11,900 nucleotides of DNA from Anaerolineales bacterium (GTDB lineage: Bacteria > Chloroflexota > Anaerolineae > Anaerolineales > UBA4823). The notes below the pieces were generated by a model that was not told the DNA's origin, did not search any database, and saw only the letters and a list, made by a program, of their open reading frames with translations. The stretch is from the NCBI GenBank assembly GCA_026415275.1, contig JAOAHK010000036.1:1-11900 (forward strand), given 5' to 3'. Made by a program: the position numbers and the translations under genes. Position 1 is the first letter of the stretch; each line of letters begins with the position of its first letter. This document shows positions 1 to 6,650 of this stretch, in pieces.

Positions 1-743
1 ATCAATAATTGACGCTGTGAGAAAGGTACTTTATGAATAGCACTCACGAGCTTATCATCTTGCAGCAAAGGAATCTCGATTTGAGGGATTTGAACCTGAC
101 GCGGTTTTTCCTCGCGAAATGAGAAGTCATCTTGGATTTCTCGGGATCTCAAAGCCTCCTCAAGTGTACACGGAGCAAGAAGTGGCACCAAGGCATTTAC
201 TTCATCGAGAGTTAAGGTTGGTTGAGCTCGTTTCAGGCTAACGGCAAAGCGGGGAATTCCTTCTAGGTAAATTAACCGCACTTCATTTTCTTCCGCTTGA
301 ACATGGATACCTGGATCAGTGAACAAAACAGTTGCTTGGATATTAACATTCGGAAATCCTTGTTCGGTGAGATAGTTGCGCAAGGCAGTGACTTGAGTGG
401 AAGCCATCAAAAGCGGATTGGGTTGGGAGGGAGTATATTGCTTGCGTCTTTCATCCAACTTCTCCCACTCTCTAGCACGCGCTCGAAATACGCCCCGTTG
501 ATGGTTAAGGAAAAACAAGGTTACTCCACTCGGACTAAGAAGCGCCAAAGGGGAATGAATTGCTCTTTGTTGTAACGACACATTGTAGATCAAAGTGTGA
601 GAGTGGTCTAAAACACCACTTAAGATTTGCTCGACGCGTTGCAAGTAAGAATTTACTTCTCTTTCATCTTGCCCCTGGTGATGAGGCATTTTAGAAGAAT
701 TTTCAGGGGAAAAAGTGGCTTCCTCAGCGTGAAGGATTTTCAT
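1..743 (-). CDS. NERD-like (nuclease-related domain) protein, partial, runs off left edge
   Basis: An open frame from an ATG at 743 continues without a stop to base 1, giving 247 N-terminal residues; the C-terminus is outside the window. An in-frame TGA lies two codons upstream of the ATG, which fixes the 5' limit. Residues about 26-170 resemble the NERD fold: a 'PSGV' turn after a hydrophobic strand (residues 66-74), then 'QPNP' (107-110) leading into a helix with 'QVTALRNYL', then a strand 'ATVLFTDPG' (137-145). In nuclease-type NERD domains an Asp precedes the GPxGV turn and an E/D-x-K follows it. Here those places read 'IHSPLALL' and 'FFLNHQ', so the usual catalytic residues appear lost and the domain is probably non-catalytic. 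Residues 200-235 are charged and proline-rich, perhaps a linker. The gene starts 17 nt after the phospholipase-like gene, so the two are probably co-transcribed. The family call is by pattern only; the frame itself is secure. Confidence 0.6.
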   Translation of the reverse strand, partial: MKILHAEEATFSPENSSKMPHHQGQDEREVNSYLQRVEQILSGVLDHSHTLIYNVSLQQRAIHSPLALLSPSGVTLFFLNHQRGVFRARAREWEKLDERRKQYTPSQPNPLLMASTQVTALRNYLTEQGFPNVNIQATVLFTDPGIHVQAEENEVRLIYLEGIPRFAVSLKRAQPTLTLDEVNALVPLLAPCTLEEALRSREIQDDFSFREEKPRQVQIPQIEIPLLQDDKLVSAIHKVPFSQRQLL

Positions 744-760
744 TATTCAATCAACGAATA

Positions 761-1516
761 TCAATCAATAGGAAGATATTCCTGTACTAAGCGAACATTC
801 TCGGCAACAACTTGAAAACGGAAAGCGGATAACTGCGTTAGAGGCAAACGAGAAAATATCACCTCTTGTAATATATTGGGAGAATGAACCAATCGAACAA
901 ATTCGTCAACCTGAAGTCCTTGCCGAGCAGCAAACATCTCTGCAGTTGCAATTTTACTGCCTGGTTTGAGTTGCTCAGCGATTAAGTCTCGCCATCGAAT
1001 TAAGTCCCTATCCTCCACAAACGGAAGCCACTGGTAGGGATAGGCAAGTTCTAAACTTTTTCCCCATTGCGGTTGAAGGTTAGGCAAAATTTGTTCGTCG
1101 AGATAGGCGCGCAGGACATTGTGATAGACCAATCGTTGTTCGAATGTCCCCCAAGAGCTGTGTAAGCCAAACACTGGCACAAAAATCTGTTGCACCCAGC
1201 GCCAATCTGATTGTAAGTGACACAGATACCCGATTAGGAAAGCTTGATGACCTTCTGACAGAAAAGAGTTGGGCAGCAAATTGGGGTAAATTTTGAGCAT
1301 CTGCTGCCATGGCGGCAGTGCGTTGCTTTTCAATGGTAAGTCAAAGAAATGGGTCTCCGCTCGGGGTTGACCAGAAACCACTTGCACATCCGGCGCCACA
1401 TTTCCCAACAAAAAAGCGCCCAAGTTGCGCTCAAGGAGAGTTCGCGTTGCTGCAGGCAACTCGGGGTGGTAAAGAATTTCTTGAGCCAAACTGAGATGGT
1501 AAAAGGGAGTGGGCAT
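761..1516 (-). CDS. Zinc-dependent phospholipase C-like protein (PF00882-type fold)
   Basis: The 251-residue protein opens with 'MPTPFYHLSLA', the N-terminus typical of bacterial proteins annotated as zinc-dependent phospholipase C family. Candidate metal ligands occur in the expected order: H7, D43 in 'GNVAPDV', H56 in 'ETHFFDLP', H100 and D104 in 'GYLCHLQSD', H132 and D140. The regular His/Asp spacing within predicted helices fits a binuclear or trinuclear metal site. There is no signal peptide, so unlike the secreted clostridial toxin relatives this protein is probably cytoplasmic, and a phospholipase activity should not be assumed; a general phosphoesterase or metal-dependent hydrolase is equally possible. 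The ATG lies 2 nt after the stop of the upstream 103-aa gene and has only a weak ribosome binding site, which suggests translational coupling. The same-strand NERD-like gene follows after 17 nt. Confidence 0.65.
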   Translation of the reverse strand: MPTPFYHLSLAQEILYHPELPAATRTLLERNLGAFLLGNVAPDVQVVSGQPRAETHFFDLPLKSNALPPWQQMLKIYPNLLPNSFLSEGHQAFLIGYLCHLQSDWRWVQQIFVPVFGLHSSWGTFEQRLVYHNVLRAYLDEQILPNLQPQWGKSLELAYPYQWLPFVEDRDLIRWRDLIAEQLKPGSKIATAEMFAARQGLQVDEFVRLVHSPNILQEVIFSRLPLTQLSAFRFQVVAENVRLVQEYLPID

Positions 1517-1518
1517 TA

Positions 1519-1830
1519 TTAAATGACTGGGACACCCTCTAAACAGTCATTGGATGCGGAAGTGTTATCTGTCACGATCACAACATTCCCGTTCACTTGT
1601 TTCAAGCGAACCGCTTTGGATAGTTCAAAAGCACTGCCCATTTGGGGTAAACGTTTCCCAGCAAAAACCTTTTTGCCTTTCTTCAAACGCTCGATTAGTT
1701 CGCTGCGCATCAAAATGACCACATCAGAAAATGCTTCTCCACGTCGTTCATAGCCGCGCACCCAATCAATTTCTCCTCTTGGGTGATACCGCACGGTTTC
1801 AATGACAAAATCAGCTTTCGTTCGTCCCAT
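1519..1830 (-). CDS. Conserved-looking small protein of unknown function, 103 aa
   Basis: I do not recognise this family. The frame is open from 1920, but the ATG at 1830 is preferred because AGGGAG sits 7 nt upstream (1838-1843), whereas the segment encoded by 1831-1920 looks like untranslated leader. The resulting protein starts 'MGRTKADFVIETVRYHPRG' and is rich in short beta-strand-like stretches. A basic helix 'ELIERLKKGKKVFAGKR' lies in the middle and a valine-rich strand 'GNVVIVTDN' near the C-terminus. There is no signal peptide, membrane span or obvious catalytic motif. The stop codon lies 2 nt before the ATG of the zinc-phospholipase-like gene, so the pair is almost certainly co-transcribed. 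It is the first gene of the downstream three-gene cluster, and its leader reaches back into the intergenic region after ilvE. Confidence 0.65.
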   Translation of the reverse strand: MGRTKADFVIETVRYHPRGEIDWVRGYERRGEAFSDVVILMRSELIERLKKGKKVFAGKRLPQMGSAFELSKAVRLKQVNGNVVIVTDNTSASNDCLEGVPVI

Positions 1831-1837
1831 GCTTATT

Positions 1838-1843
1838 CTCCCT
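1838..1843 (-). promoter_or_regulatory. Ribosome binding site deciding the start of the 103-aa gene
   Basis: AGGGAG on the minus strand lies 7 nt before the ATG at 1830. The upstream alternative start at 1920 has no comparable site, so the shorter protein is preferred. Confidence 0.5.
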
Positions 1844-1992
1844 GAACAACGGAATGTCTCTCTTAAGCCATGGGGATTATACCGCGCCTTCTTTAAGATG
1901 AGTTCAATCTTATTTTGCAACTACCTAACACAACGCATAGCGAACTCAAGGCTTATACTATGGTCAAACTGTGGGTCTCTGAGATTGTGTGG

Positions 1993-2021
1993 TAAATATT
2001 TTCATTTGTCTCAACAACCAA
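1993..2021 (-). promoter_or_regulatory. Possible sigma-70-type promoter for the downstream three-gene cluster
   Basis: On the minus strand TTGGTT (2016-2021) and TATTTA (1993-1998) are separated by 17 nt. Each matches its consensus hexamer (TTGACA and TATAAT) at four of six bases. A transcript starting near 1985 would have a leader of about 155 nt before the ATG at 1830. AT-rich intergenic DNA gives such matches by chance, so this is only a candidate. Confidence 0.25.
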
Positions 2022-2207
2022 TACCGAGGACAAAACTTTTGTGCTGAGAGTTCTCACCTAATCGCTAGCAGTCCATTGGCTCTCTTTCAAGCTACTCGCC
2101 CATTTGTCGACAGAAACACTGTTATCCTCCAGTTACATCGCAAAGGGGTATTCGAAAGAACTCAGGGTTTTCAAACCGAAACTGATTGATTCGGCAATAA
2201 TGCCCTC

Positions 2208-2240
2208 AGGCCTCCGCGTCCTCGGGGAACGCGGAGGCCT
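2208..2240 (-). terminator. Strong GC-rich hairpin after ilvE, probable operon end, no U tract
   Basis: Perfect 11-bp inverted repeat: AGGCCTCCGCG (2208-2218) pairs with CGCGGAGGCCT (2230-2240) around an 11-nt loop. Three further pairs (2219-2221 with 2226-2228) around a TCGG tetraloop are possible if A2229 is bulged. It begins 46 nt past the ilvE stop codon, where the operon's terminator is expected. Neither strand has a T run after the stem, so it is not a textbook intrinsic terminator. It may act as a 3' stabilising structure, a U-tract-less terminator or a bidirectional block. Confidence 0.45.
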
Positions 2241-2286
2241 TCACAAGGGAGGAGGACGAAATGGACGACTTAAACCGCCGAGGGAA

Positions 2287-3255
2287 CTACTCTACTTGCT
2301 GGGATTGCTGAATGGGAAAGAGACTCTCCAAAGGAATACGTACAACATCGCACCACTCTGTCGAGTGCGGGTTGAGTCCTCGCACGGCATTGTGATAAGC
2401 TTTCTGAATAGTTCGAGTGACCGGCCCCATCCTGCCGCTCCCAATGACACGGAAGTCGATCTCGGTCAGCGCGATCACCTCAGCAGCCGTTCCGCTGACA
2501 AACACTTCATCGGAGATGTAAAGCTGATCACGCGAAATGGGCTGCTCGACAACGTCGATACCTAGATCATTGCACAACGTAAAGATCGTGTCTCGGGTAA
2601 TTCCTTCCAGCACAGTGGCAGTGGGTGGAGTGTAGACTTTATTTTTCCTCACCAAGAAGATATTCTCACCGGTGCATTCAGCAACATACCCTTGTGGATC
2701 GAGCATGATCGCTTCATCGAAACCCAGGCGTGCAGATTCGGTTTTCGCCAACACACTATTGGCATAATTTCCTGTGATTTTGGCTTTCGTCATCATTACG
2801 TTGGGATGGTGGCGGGTAAAGGTCGAGACATTGGCGCGAATGCCCTTCTCTAAGGATTCTTCACCCAAATAGTTTTTCCATTCCCAAACAGCAATTGCCA
2901 GCTTGGGTTTACCGGCGTCAACAGACAAATTCCAGCCGCCTTCGTCTAGGTAAATCATTGGACGAATATAGCATTCCTCAAAGCCATTGGCAGCCACCGT
3001 TTGACGAACCGCGTTGGCCATCTCCTCTTCGCTCCAAGGCAGTTCACGAAAGCCCAAGACCAGCGCAGATTGGGCAAGGCGATGGATATGCTCTTTCAGT
3101 CGAAAGACTGCTGGACCCTCTGGCGTGGAATAACAACGAATTCCCTCAAAAACCGCTGTCCCATAATGCAGTGCTGGGGTGAGGAAATGCAAGGTGGCTT
3201 TCTCAAACTCCACCAATTGTCCCTCAAACCAGATATATTTCGATGTTGGCTTCAT
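2287..3255 (-). CDS. ilvE: Branched-chain amino acid aminotransferase
   Basis: A PLP fold-type IV aminotransferase of 322 residues that transfers an amino group between glutamate and the oxoacids of leucine, isoleucine and valine, the last step of all three pathways. The N-terminal 'IWFEGQLVEFEKA' and 'ALHYGTAVFEGIRCY' are characteristic of IlvE group I. The Schiff-base lysine is K159 in 'AKITGNYANS'. 'YVAECTGENIFLV', 'LEGITRDTI' and 'DEVFVSGTAAEV' follow in the family order, as does 'GPVTRTIQKAY' near the C-terminus. The ATG at 3255 is chosen because AGGAGG stands about 9 nt before it. A TTG at 3273 is also in frame, but that start would place the ribosome binding site inside the coding region. 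It is the last gene of the BCAA operon, 64 nt after leuB across a terminator-like hairpin, so its expression may be lower than that of the upstream genes. Confidence 0.95.
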   Translation of the reverse strand: MKPTSKYIWFEGQLVEFEKATLHFLTPALHYGTAVFEGIRCYSTPEGPAVFRLKEHIHRLAQSALVLGFRELPWSEEEMANAVRQTVAANGFEECYIRPMIYLDEGGWNLSVDAGKPKLAIAVWEWKNYLGEESLEKGIRANVSTFTRHHPNVMMTKAKITGNYANSVLAKTESARLGFDEAIMLDPQGYVAECTGENIFLVRKNKVYTPPTATVLEGITRDTIFTLCNDLGIDVVEQPISRDQLYISDEVFVSGTAAEVIALTEIDFRVIGSGRMGPVTRTIQKAYHNAVRGLNPHSTEWCDVVRIPLESLFPIQQSQQVE

Positions 3256-3262
3256 TTCGATC

Positions 3263-3271
3263 AACCTCCTC
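3263..3271 (-). promoter_or_regulatory. Ribosome binding site of ilvE
   Basis: GAGGAGGTT on the minus strand lies 7 nt before the ATG at 3255. It decides in favour of this ATG over the TTG at 3273. Confidence 0.7.
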
Positions 3272-3280
3272 AAAGTGTCT

Positions 3281-3316
3281 AAAAAATTGCTTGTCGAATT
3301 AACTTGATTCGACCAA
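3281..3316 (-). terminator. Weak terminator- or attenuator-like hairpin between leuB and ilvE
   Basis: On the minus strand GTCGAAT (3307-3313) and ATTCGAC (3293-3299) form a 7-bp stem around a 7-nt loop. TTG (3314-3316) can also pair with CAA (3287-3289), leaving a 3-nt bulge. Six T residues (3281-3286) follow at once. The stem is AT-rich, so termination would be partial at best, which could reduce ilvE expression relative to leuB. A role in RNA processing is equally possible. Confidence 0.35.
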
Positions 3317-3319
3317 TCT

Positions 3320-4417
3320 CTAAACCGGTACAGTGGCTGCAGCTAGCCGTTCGATGATCACGCGCGTCATCGCTGCTGTGTTTGCGCTGCCGCCTAAGTC
3401 AGGACTGAGAATTCCCAAATTCAAAGTTTCATCCACAGCACGCTCAATTGCTTGAGCCTCCTGCTCCAAACCCAACGAATAACGCAACATCAGTGCTGCC
3501 GATAGAATCGTCCCAACCGGGTTGGCAATCCCTTTTCCAGCAATATCTGGCGCTGAACCGTGAATAGGTTCATATAATCCGCGCGGTTTTCCATGCCGAT
3601 TCTGGCTATCACCCAACGAAGCCGAAGCCATGTTGCCCATTGAGCCAGTTAGCATGGAGGCTTCATCGGTAAGGATATCTCCAAACATATTCTCGGTGAC
3701 CAAGATATCGAAACTTGCCGGACGCTGCAAGAGATACATTGCCGCAGCATCGACTAAAAGATGCTCCAAAGCAACTTCTGGATAATCTTTTGCTAGCTCT
3801 GACACCACCTTGCGCCACAAACGTGAGGTCTCTAAGACATTAGCTTTGTCAATAGAAGTGACTTTGCGTTTTCTTTGACAGGCCAACTGAAAAGCCAAAT
3901 GAGCGATGCGGCGTATTTCACTTTCGGTATAAGCCATGGTATCTACAGCACGTTCTTCTCCATCTTCCACCCAACGTCTTTTGGGTTGTCCGAAGTAAAT
4001 CCCCGAAGTCAGCTCACGGACAAAAATCAAATCGACTTCGGCAATTTTCTCCATTCTCAACGGAGAAGCGTGTAACAAGCGCGGATGCGGTTTGACTGGG
4101 CGCAAATTGGCATAGACGCCTAATCCCTTGCGAATTGCCAATAAACCCTGTTCAGGGCGCATAGGTGCATCTGGTGAATCCCATTTCGGACCCCCAACCG
4201 CACCCAATAGAACTGCATCCGCATTCAGACAGGCATTCAGCGTAAAATCCGGCAACGGATTCTGGCATTGGTCGATGGCAACCCCACCAATGGGATAATT
4301 CTCCATTTCAAAGGTGTGACCAAAGGCACTCGCCACCGCGTGGAGAACGGTCTGCGTGGCTTCAATCACTTCAGGTCCGATTCCGTCACCGGGTAAACAG
4401 GCAATTGTCGCTTTCAT
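3320..4417 (-). CDS. leuB: 3-isopropylmalate dehydrogenase
   Basis: A 365-residue decarboxylating dehydrogenase, the usual length for LeuB, that oxidises 3-isopropylmalate to 2-oxoisocaproate with NAD+. Key residues line up with well-studied LeuB proteins: substrate-binding R96, R106 and R134, catalytic Y141 and K191, and metal-binding D223, D247 and D251. The family signature 'NMFGDILTDEASMLTGSMGN' (243-262) and the nucleotide-binding 'GLYEPIHGSAPDIAGKG' (280-296) are intact. It lies 9 nt downstream of cimA with only a weak ribosome binding site, so its translation is probably coupled to cimA. Next to cimA and leuCD it very likely also oxidises erythro-3-methylmalate to 2-oxobutyrate for isoleucine, as LeuB does in other citramalate-pathway bacteria. 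That second role is inferred from context. Confidence 0.96.
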   Translation of the reverse strand: MKATIACLPGDGIGPEVIEATQTVLHAVASAFGHTFEMENYPIGGVAIDQCQNPLPDFTLNACLNADAVLLGAVGGPKWDSPDAPMRPEQGLLAIRKGLGVYANLRPVKPHPRLLHASPLRMEKIAEVDLIFVRELTSGIYFGQPKRRWVEDGEERAVDTMAYTESEIRRIAHLAFQLACQRKRKVTSIDKANVLETSRLWRKVVSELAKDYPEVALEHLLVDAAAMYLLQRPASFDILVTENMFGDILTDEASMLTGSMGNMASASLGDSQNRHGKPRGLYEPIHGSAPDIAGKGIANPVGTILSAALMLRYSLGLEQEAQAIERAVDETLNLGILSPDLGGSANTAAMTRVIIERLAAATVPV

Positions 4418-4426
4418 ACCAATGTC

Positions 4427-6010
4427 TTAGCTTTCCGAATGGGTTGAAGGGTGAGCAAGAGCATATTCAAAGCTATCGGCAATTGCCCGCCAACTGGCTT
4501 CGATGATATTGGTGCTAGCGCCAACTGTGCTCCAGCGCCGTGTGCCGTTCTTGGTATCAATTAACACCCGTACTGCCGATGCTGTCCCGTTTTCGCTGTC
4601 AACAATGCGGACTTTATAGTCATCAAGGCGTACGCTTCGGATAGTGGGATACACATCTTCTAAAGCTTTGCGTAATGCGGCATCCAATGCGTTGACAGGC
4701 CCATTTCCCTCTGCTGCAGTATGTAGAATGCGATCTCCAACTCGTACCTTTACGGTCGCTTCGGCTAACATTCCTCTCCCCTGTCGATGTTCAACCACAA
4801 CGGTAAAATCGATCAACTCAAAGGGGGGGTGATAATCGGGTTGAGCGCGCTTGAGCATTACATTTACCGAACCTTCAGCACCCTCAAACGTAAATCCTTT
4901 AGATTCCAGTTCTTTGATTTCGTTCAATATGCGGCGCGCTTGCTCAGGAGTCAGAGAAATGCCAAGTTCTTGTGCTTTCTCAACCAAATTGCCCCGACCA
5001 GAGAGTTCCGAGACTACCGATCGCCGTTGATTACCGACCAATTTGGGGTCGATATGCTGATAGGACTCTTCGTGTTTTAGCATTGCGGCTACATGGATAC
5101 CACCTTTATGCGTGAAAGCACTAGCGCCAACATACGGTTGATGACGGTCGTGCGGTAGATTTGCAACCTCGGAAACAAAGGTGGATAGCTCGGTTAGGCG
5201 GGTCAATTGTTCGTCAGTAACGCAGCGCTTCCCCATCTTGAGCTGTAAACTAGCTGTGACAACACATAAATCAGCGTTGCCCACTCGTTCTCCGTAACCG
5301 TTGATCGTCCCTTGTACATGGACGACACCTGCCTTGACTGCGGCTAAAGTATTTGCCACTCCGCAACCACTATCGTTATGACAATGAATGCCCAACGGAG
5401 TATGAATTTGTGCCTTAACCTCACTGACGATCTGTTGGATTTCCCAAGGCAGGCATCCACCGTTGGTATCACATAACACAATCACATCGGCTCCATTGAT
5501 CTCAGCAGCGCGAAGGGTTTCCAATGCATAGTTCGGATCGGCTTTATAACCATCAAAGAAATGTTCGGCATCATAAATCACTTCCTTCCCCTGCGCTTTC
5601 ATAAAGGCAACGCTGCTACCGATCATCCGCAGATTTTCTTCCAAAGTCGTCTCCAACACATGGAAGACATGAAGGTCCCAGCTTTTCCCCACCAGCGTAA
5701 CTACTGGAGTTTGGGCATCTAATAGAGCCTGAATATTAGCATCCTCTTCGGGAGGGGTATCTTTTCGAGTAGTGGAACCAAAGGCAGCAATTTTAGCATT
5801 CTGCCAAGTCATTTTAGCCGCGCGTTCAAAGAATCGAGCGTCTTTGGGATTTGACCCCGGCCAACCACCTTCAATGTAATGCACTCCGAAGCGATCCAAA
5901 CGTTCGGCAATGCGAATTTTATCTTCTAATGAATAGGAAATTCCTTCTCGTTGCGAGCCATCGCGCAAGGTAGTATCGTAAAGAAAAACATCGGGGAAGG
6001 ACTTAGTCAT
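4427..6010 (-). CDS. cimA: (R)-citramalate synthase
   Basis: A 527-residue DRE-TIM metallolyase that condenses pyruvate and acetyl-CoA to (R)-citramalate, opening the threonine-independent route to isoleucine. The catalytic domain (about 1-280) begins 'LYDTTLRDGSQREGISYS' with metal and substrate residues D12 and R16. It continues with 'GIHCHNDSGCGVANT' (metal ligands H209 and H211) and 'QGTINGYGERVGNADL'. 'SAFTHKGGIHVAAM' (297-310) lies in the linker subdomain, and residues about 390-520 form the LeuA dimer/allosteric domain. The lysine-rich and EGGWPGSNPKD features separate it from LeuA and fit the CimA-type family often misannotated as isopropylmalate synthase. A separate, typical leuA lies in the same operon, which supports the assignment. 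The start overlaps the end of leuD by 8 nt, with GGAG 10 nt upstream. Feedback control by isoleucine is known for the family but cannot be judged here. Confidence 0.9.
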   Translation of the reverse strand: MTKSFPDVFLYDTTLRDGSQREGISYSLEDKIRIAERLDRFGVHYIEGGWPGSNPKDARFFERAAKMTWQNAKIAAFGSTTRKDTPPEEDANIQALLDAQTPVVTLVGKSWDLHVFHVLETTLEENLRMIGSSVAFMKAQGKEVIYDAEHFFDGYKADPNYALETLRAAEINGADVIVLCDTNGGCLPWEIQQIVSEVKAQIHTPLGIHCHNDSGCGVANTLAAVKAGVVHVQGTINGYGERVGNADLCVVTASLQLKMGKRCVTDEQLTRLTELSTFVSEVANLPHDRHQPYVGASAFTHKGGIHVAAMLKHEESYQHIDPKLVGNQRRSVVSELSGRGNLVEKAQELGISLTPEQARRILNEIKELESKGFTFEGAEGSVNVMLKRAQPDYHPPFELIDFTVVVEHRQGRGMLAEATVKVRVGDRILHTAAEGNGPVNALDAALRKALEDVYPTIRSVRLDDYKVRIVDSENGTASAVRVLIDTKNGTRRWSTVGASTNIIEASWRAIADSFEYALAHPSTHSES

Positions 6011-6650
6011 AGCGTCTCACTCCATAAGGATAAGCTCTATCGGATTGTTCGTAGGCTGCGATTTGAGCTGAAAAATCAAGTAGATAACCTAGCGAGTCTA
6101 CACCTTTCAACAGGCAAGTTTTATGGAAGGATTCGATGGGAAATTGAACCTGATAGCCATCGGGCAAAGTCAGGGTTTGCTCAGCTAAATCTACGGTTAC
6201 TGCCCACTTATCAGCAACATCTCCTAAACCATTTTGATAGATTTCCGCTTCAGTCAGCTCAACCAAACGCCCATGGGTTTGTTTATCCACTATCAGAGGT
6301 AACAAACCATTTTTCAATGCATTGTTTCGGAAGATATCAGCAAAAGATGTGCTAATGACTACACGAATATTCCACGCCATTAACGCCCATGGTGCATGTT
6401 CACGAGACGAACCACATCCGAAATTATCACCCGCCAATAGAATTTGTCGCCCCTTATATCGAGCTTGATTGAGCGGGAAATCCAGATTGAGCGAACCATC
6501 TGGCAAGTAACGCCAGCGGGCAAATAAGCCCTCAGCTAGGCCATCTTTATCGGTGACCTTTAAGTAGCGCGCTGGAATAATCTGGTCAGTGTCGATATCG
6601 TTGTGCAAGATAGGGATCAATGCAGATTTTAGGCGCTCAAAGGGTTGCAT
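6003..6650 (-). CDS. leuD: 3-isopropylmalate dehydratase, small subunit
   Basis: A 215-residue small (swivel-domain) subunit of isopropylmalate isomerase that pairs with LeuC. It carries the substrate-recognition loop '[14 protein letters not shown]' (17-30) and the signature '[17 protein letters not shown]' (74-90), both complete. Its length is slightly above that of the E. coli protein and fits bacterial LeuD rather than the shorter archaeal type. The ATG at 6650 lies inside the last codons of leuC, with AAGGAG 9 nt upstream. The leuC and leuD frames overlap by 14 nt and the leuD and cimA frames by 8 nt, suggesting translational coupling and balanced subunit amounts. In this operon the enzyme should also convert citramalate through citraconate to 3-methylmalate; this is inferred from cimA next to it. 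Confidence 0.96.
   Translation of the reverse strand: MQPFERLKSALIPILHNDIDTDQIIPARYLKVTDKDGLAEGLFARWRYLPDGSLNLDFPLNQARYKGRQILLAGDNFGCGSSREHAPWALMAWNIRVVISTSFADIFRNNALKNGLLPLIVDKQTHGRLVELTEAEIYQNGLGDVADKWAVTVDLAEQTLTLPDGYQVQFPIESFHKTCLLKGVDSLGYLLDFSAQIAAYEQSDRAYPYGVRRYD

Larger units (their letters stand above)
1831..2286. other. 456-nt intergenic region between ilvE and the three-gene cluster
   Basis: No convincing gene lies here on either strand; the open stretches are short, lack family character or have no ribosome binding site. It holds a strong hairpin (2208-2240), a 13-bp palindrome (2030-2042) and a possible minus-strand promoter (1993-2021), listed separately. Near 2117-2135 the minus strand has GGAGGATAACA followed by a GTG-started frame of only ten codons. 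This could be a chance site, a leader peptide or the remnant of a lost gene. No tRNA or known riboswitch consensus is visible. Confidence 0.6.

Noticed and set aside
2041..2090. Plus-strand 'gctgaga' and nearby partial symmetry, reminiscent of a TPP riboswitch element
   Set aside because: The second conserved THI-box segment (CTGATC...GGGTAAT) is absent and no thiamine gene follows.
2117..2135. Minus-strand GGAGGATAACA before a GTG and ten codons
   Set aside because: The frame stops after ten codons, has no regulatory amino acid bias and no structure around it; noted only as part of the intergenic region.
1802..2189. Overlapping plus-strand open frames of 66-81 codons in the intergenic region
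   Set aside because: No ribosome binding sites, no recognisable domains and low-complexity translations; partly antisense to the 103-aa gene's leader.
2261..2311. Plus-strand mini-ORF of 16 codons with a good GGAGGA site after the 2208-2240 hairpin, leader-peptide-like
   Set aside because: No plus-strand gene follows; it runs into the antisense of ilvE, its codons are not enriched for Leu, Ile or Val, and the apparent site overlaps purine-rich DNA that may be chance.
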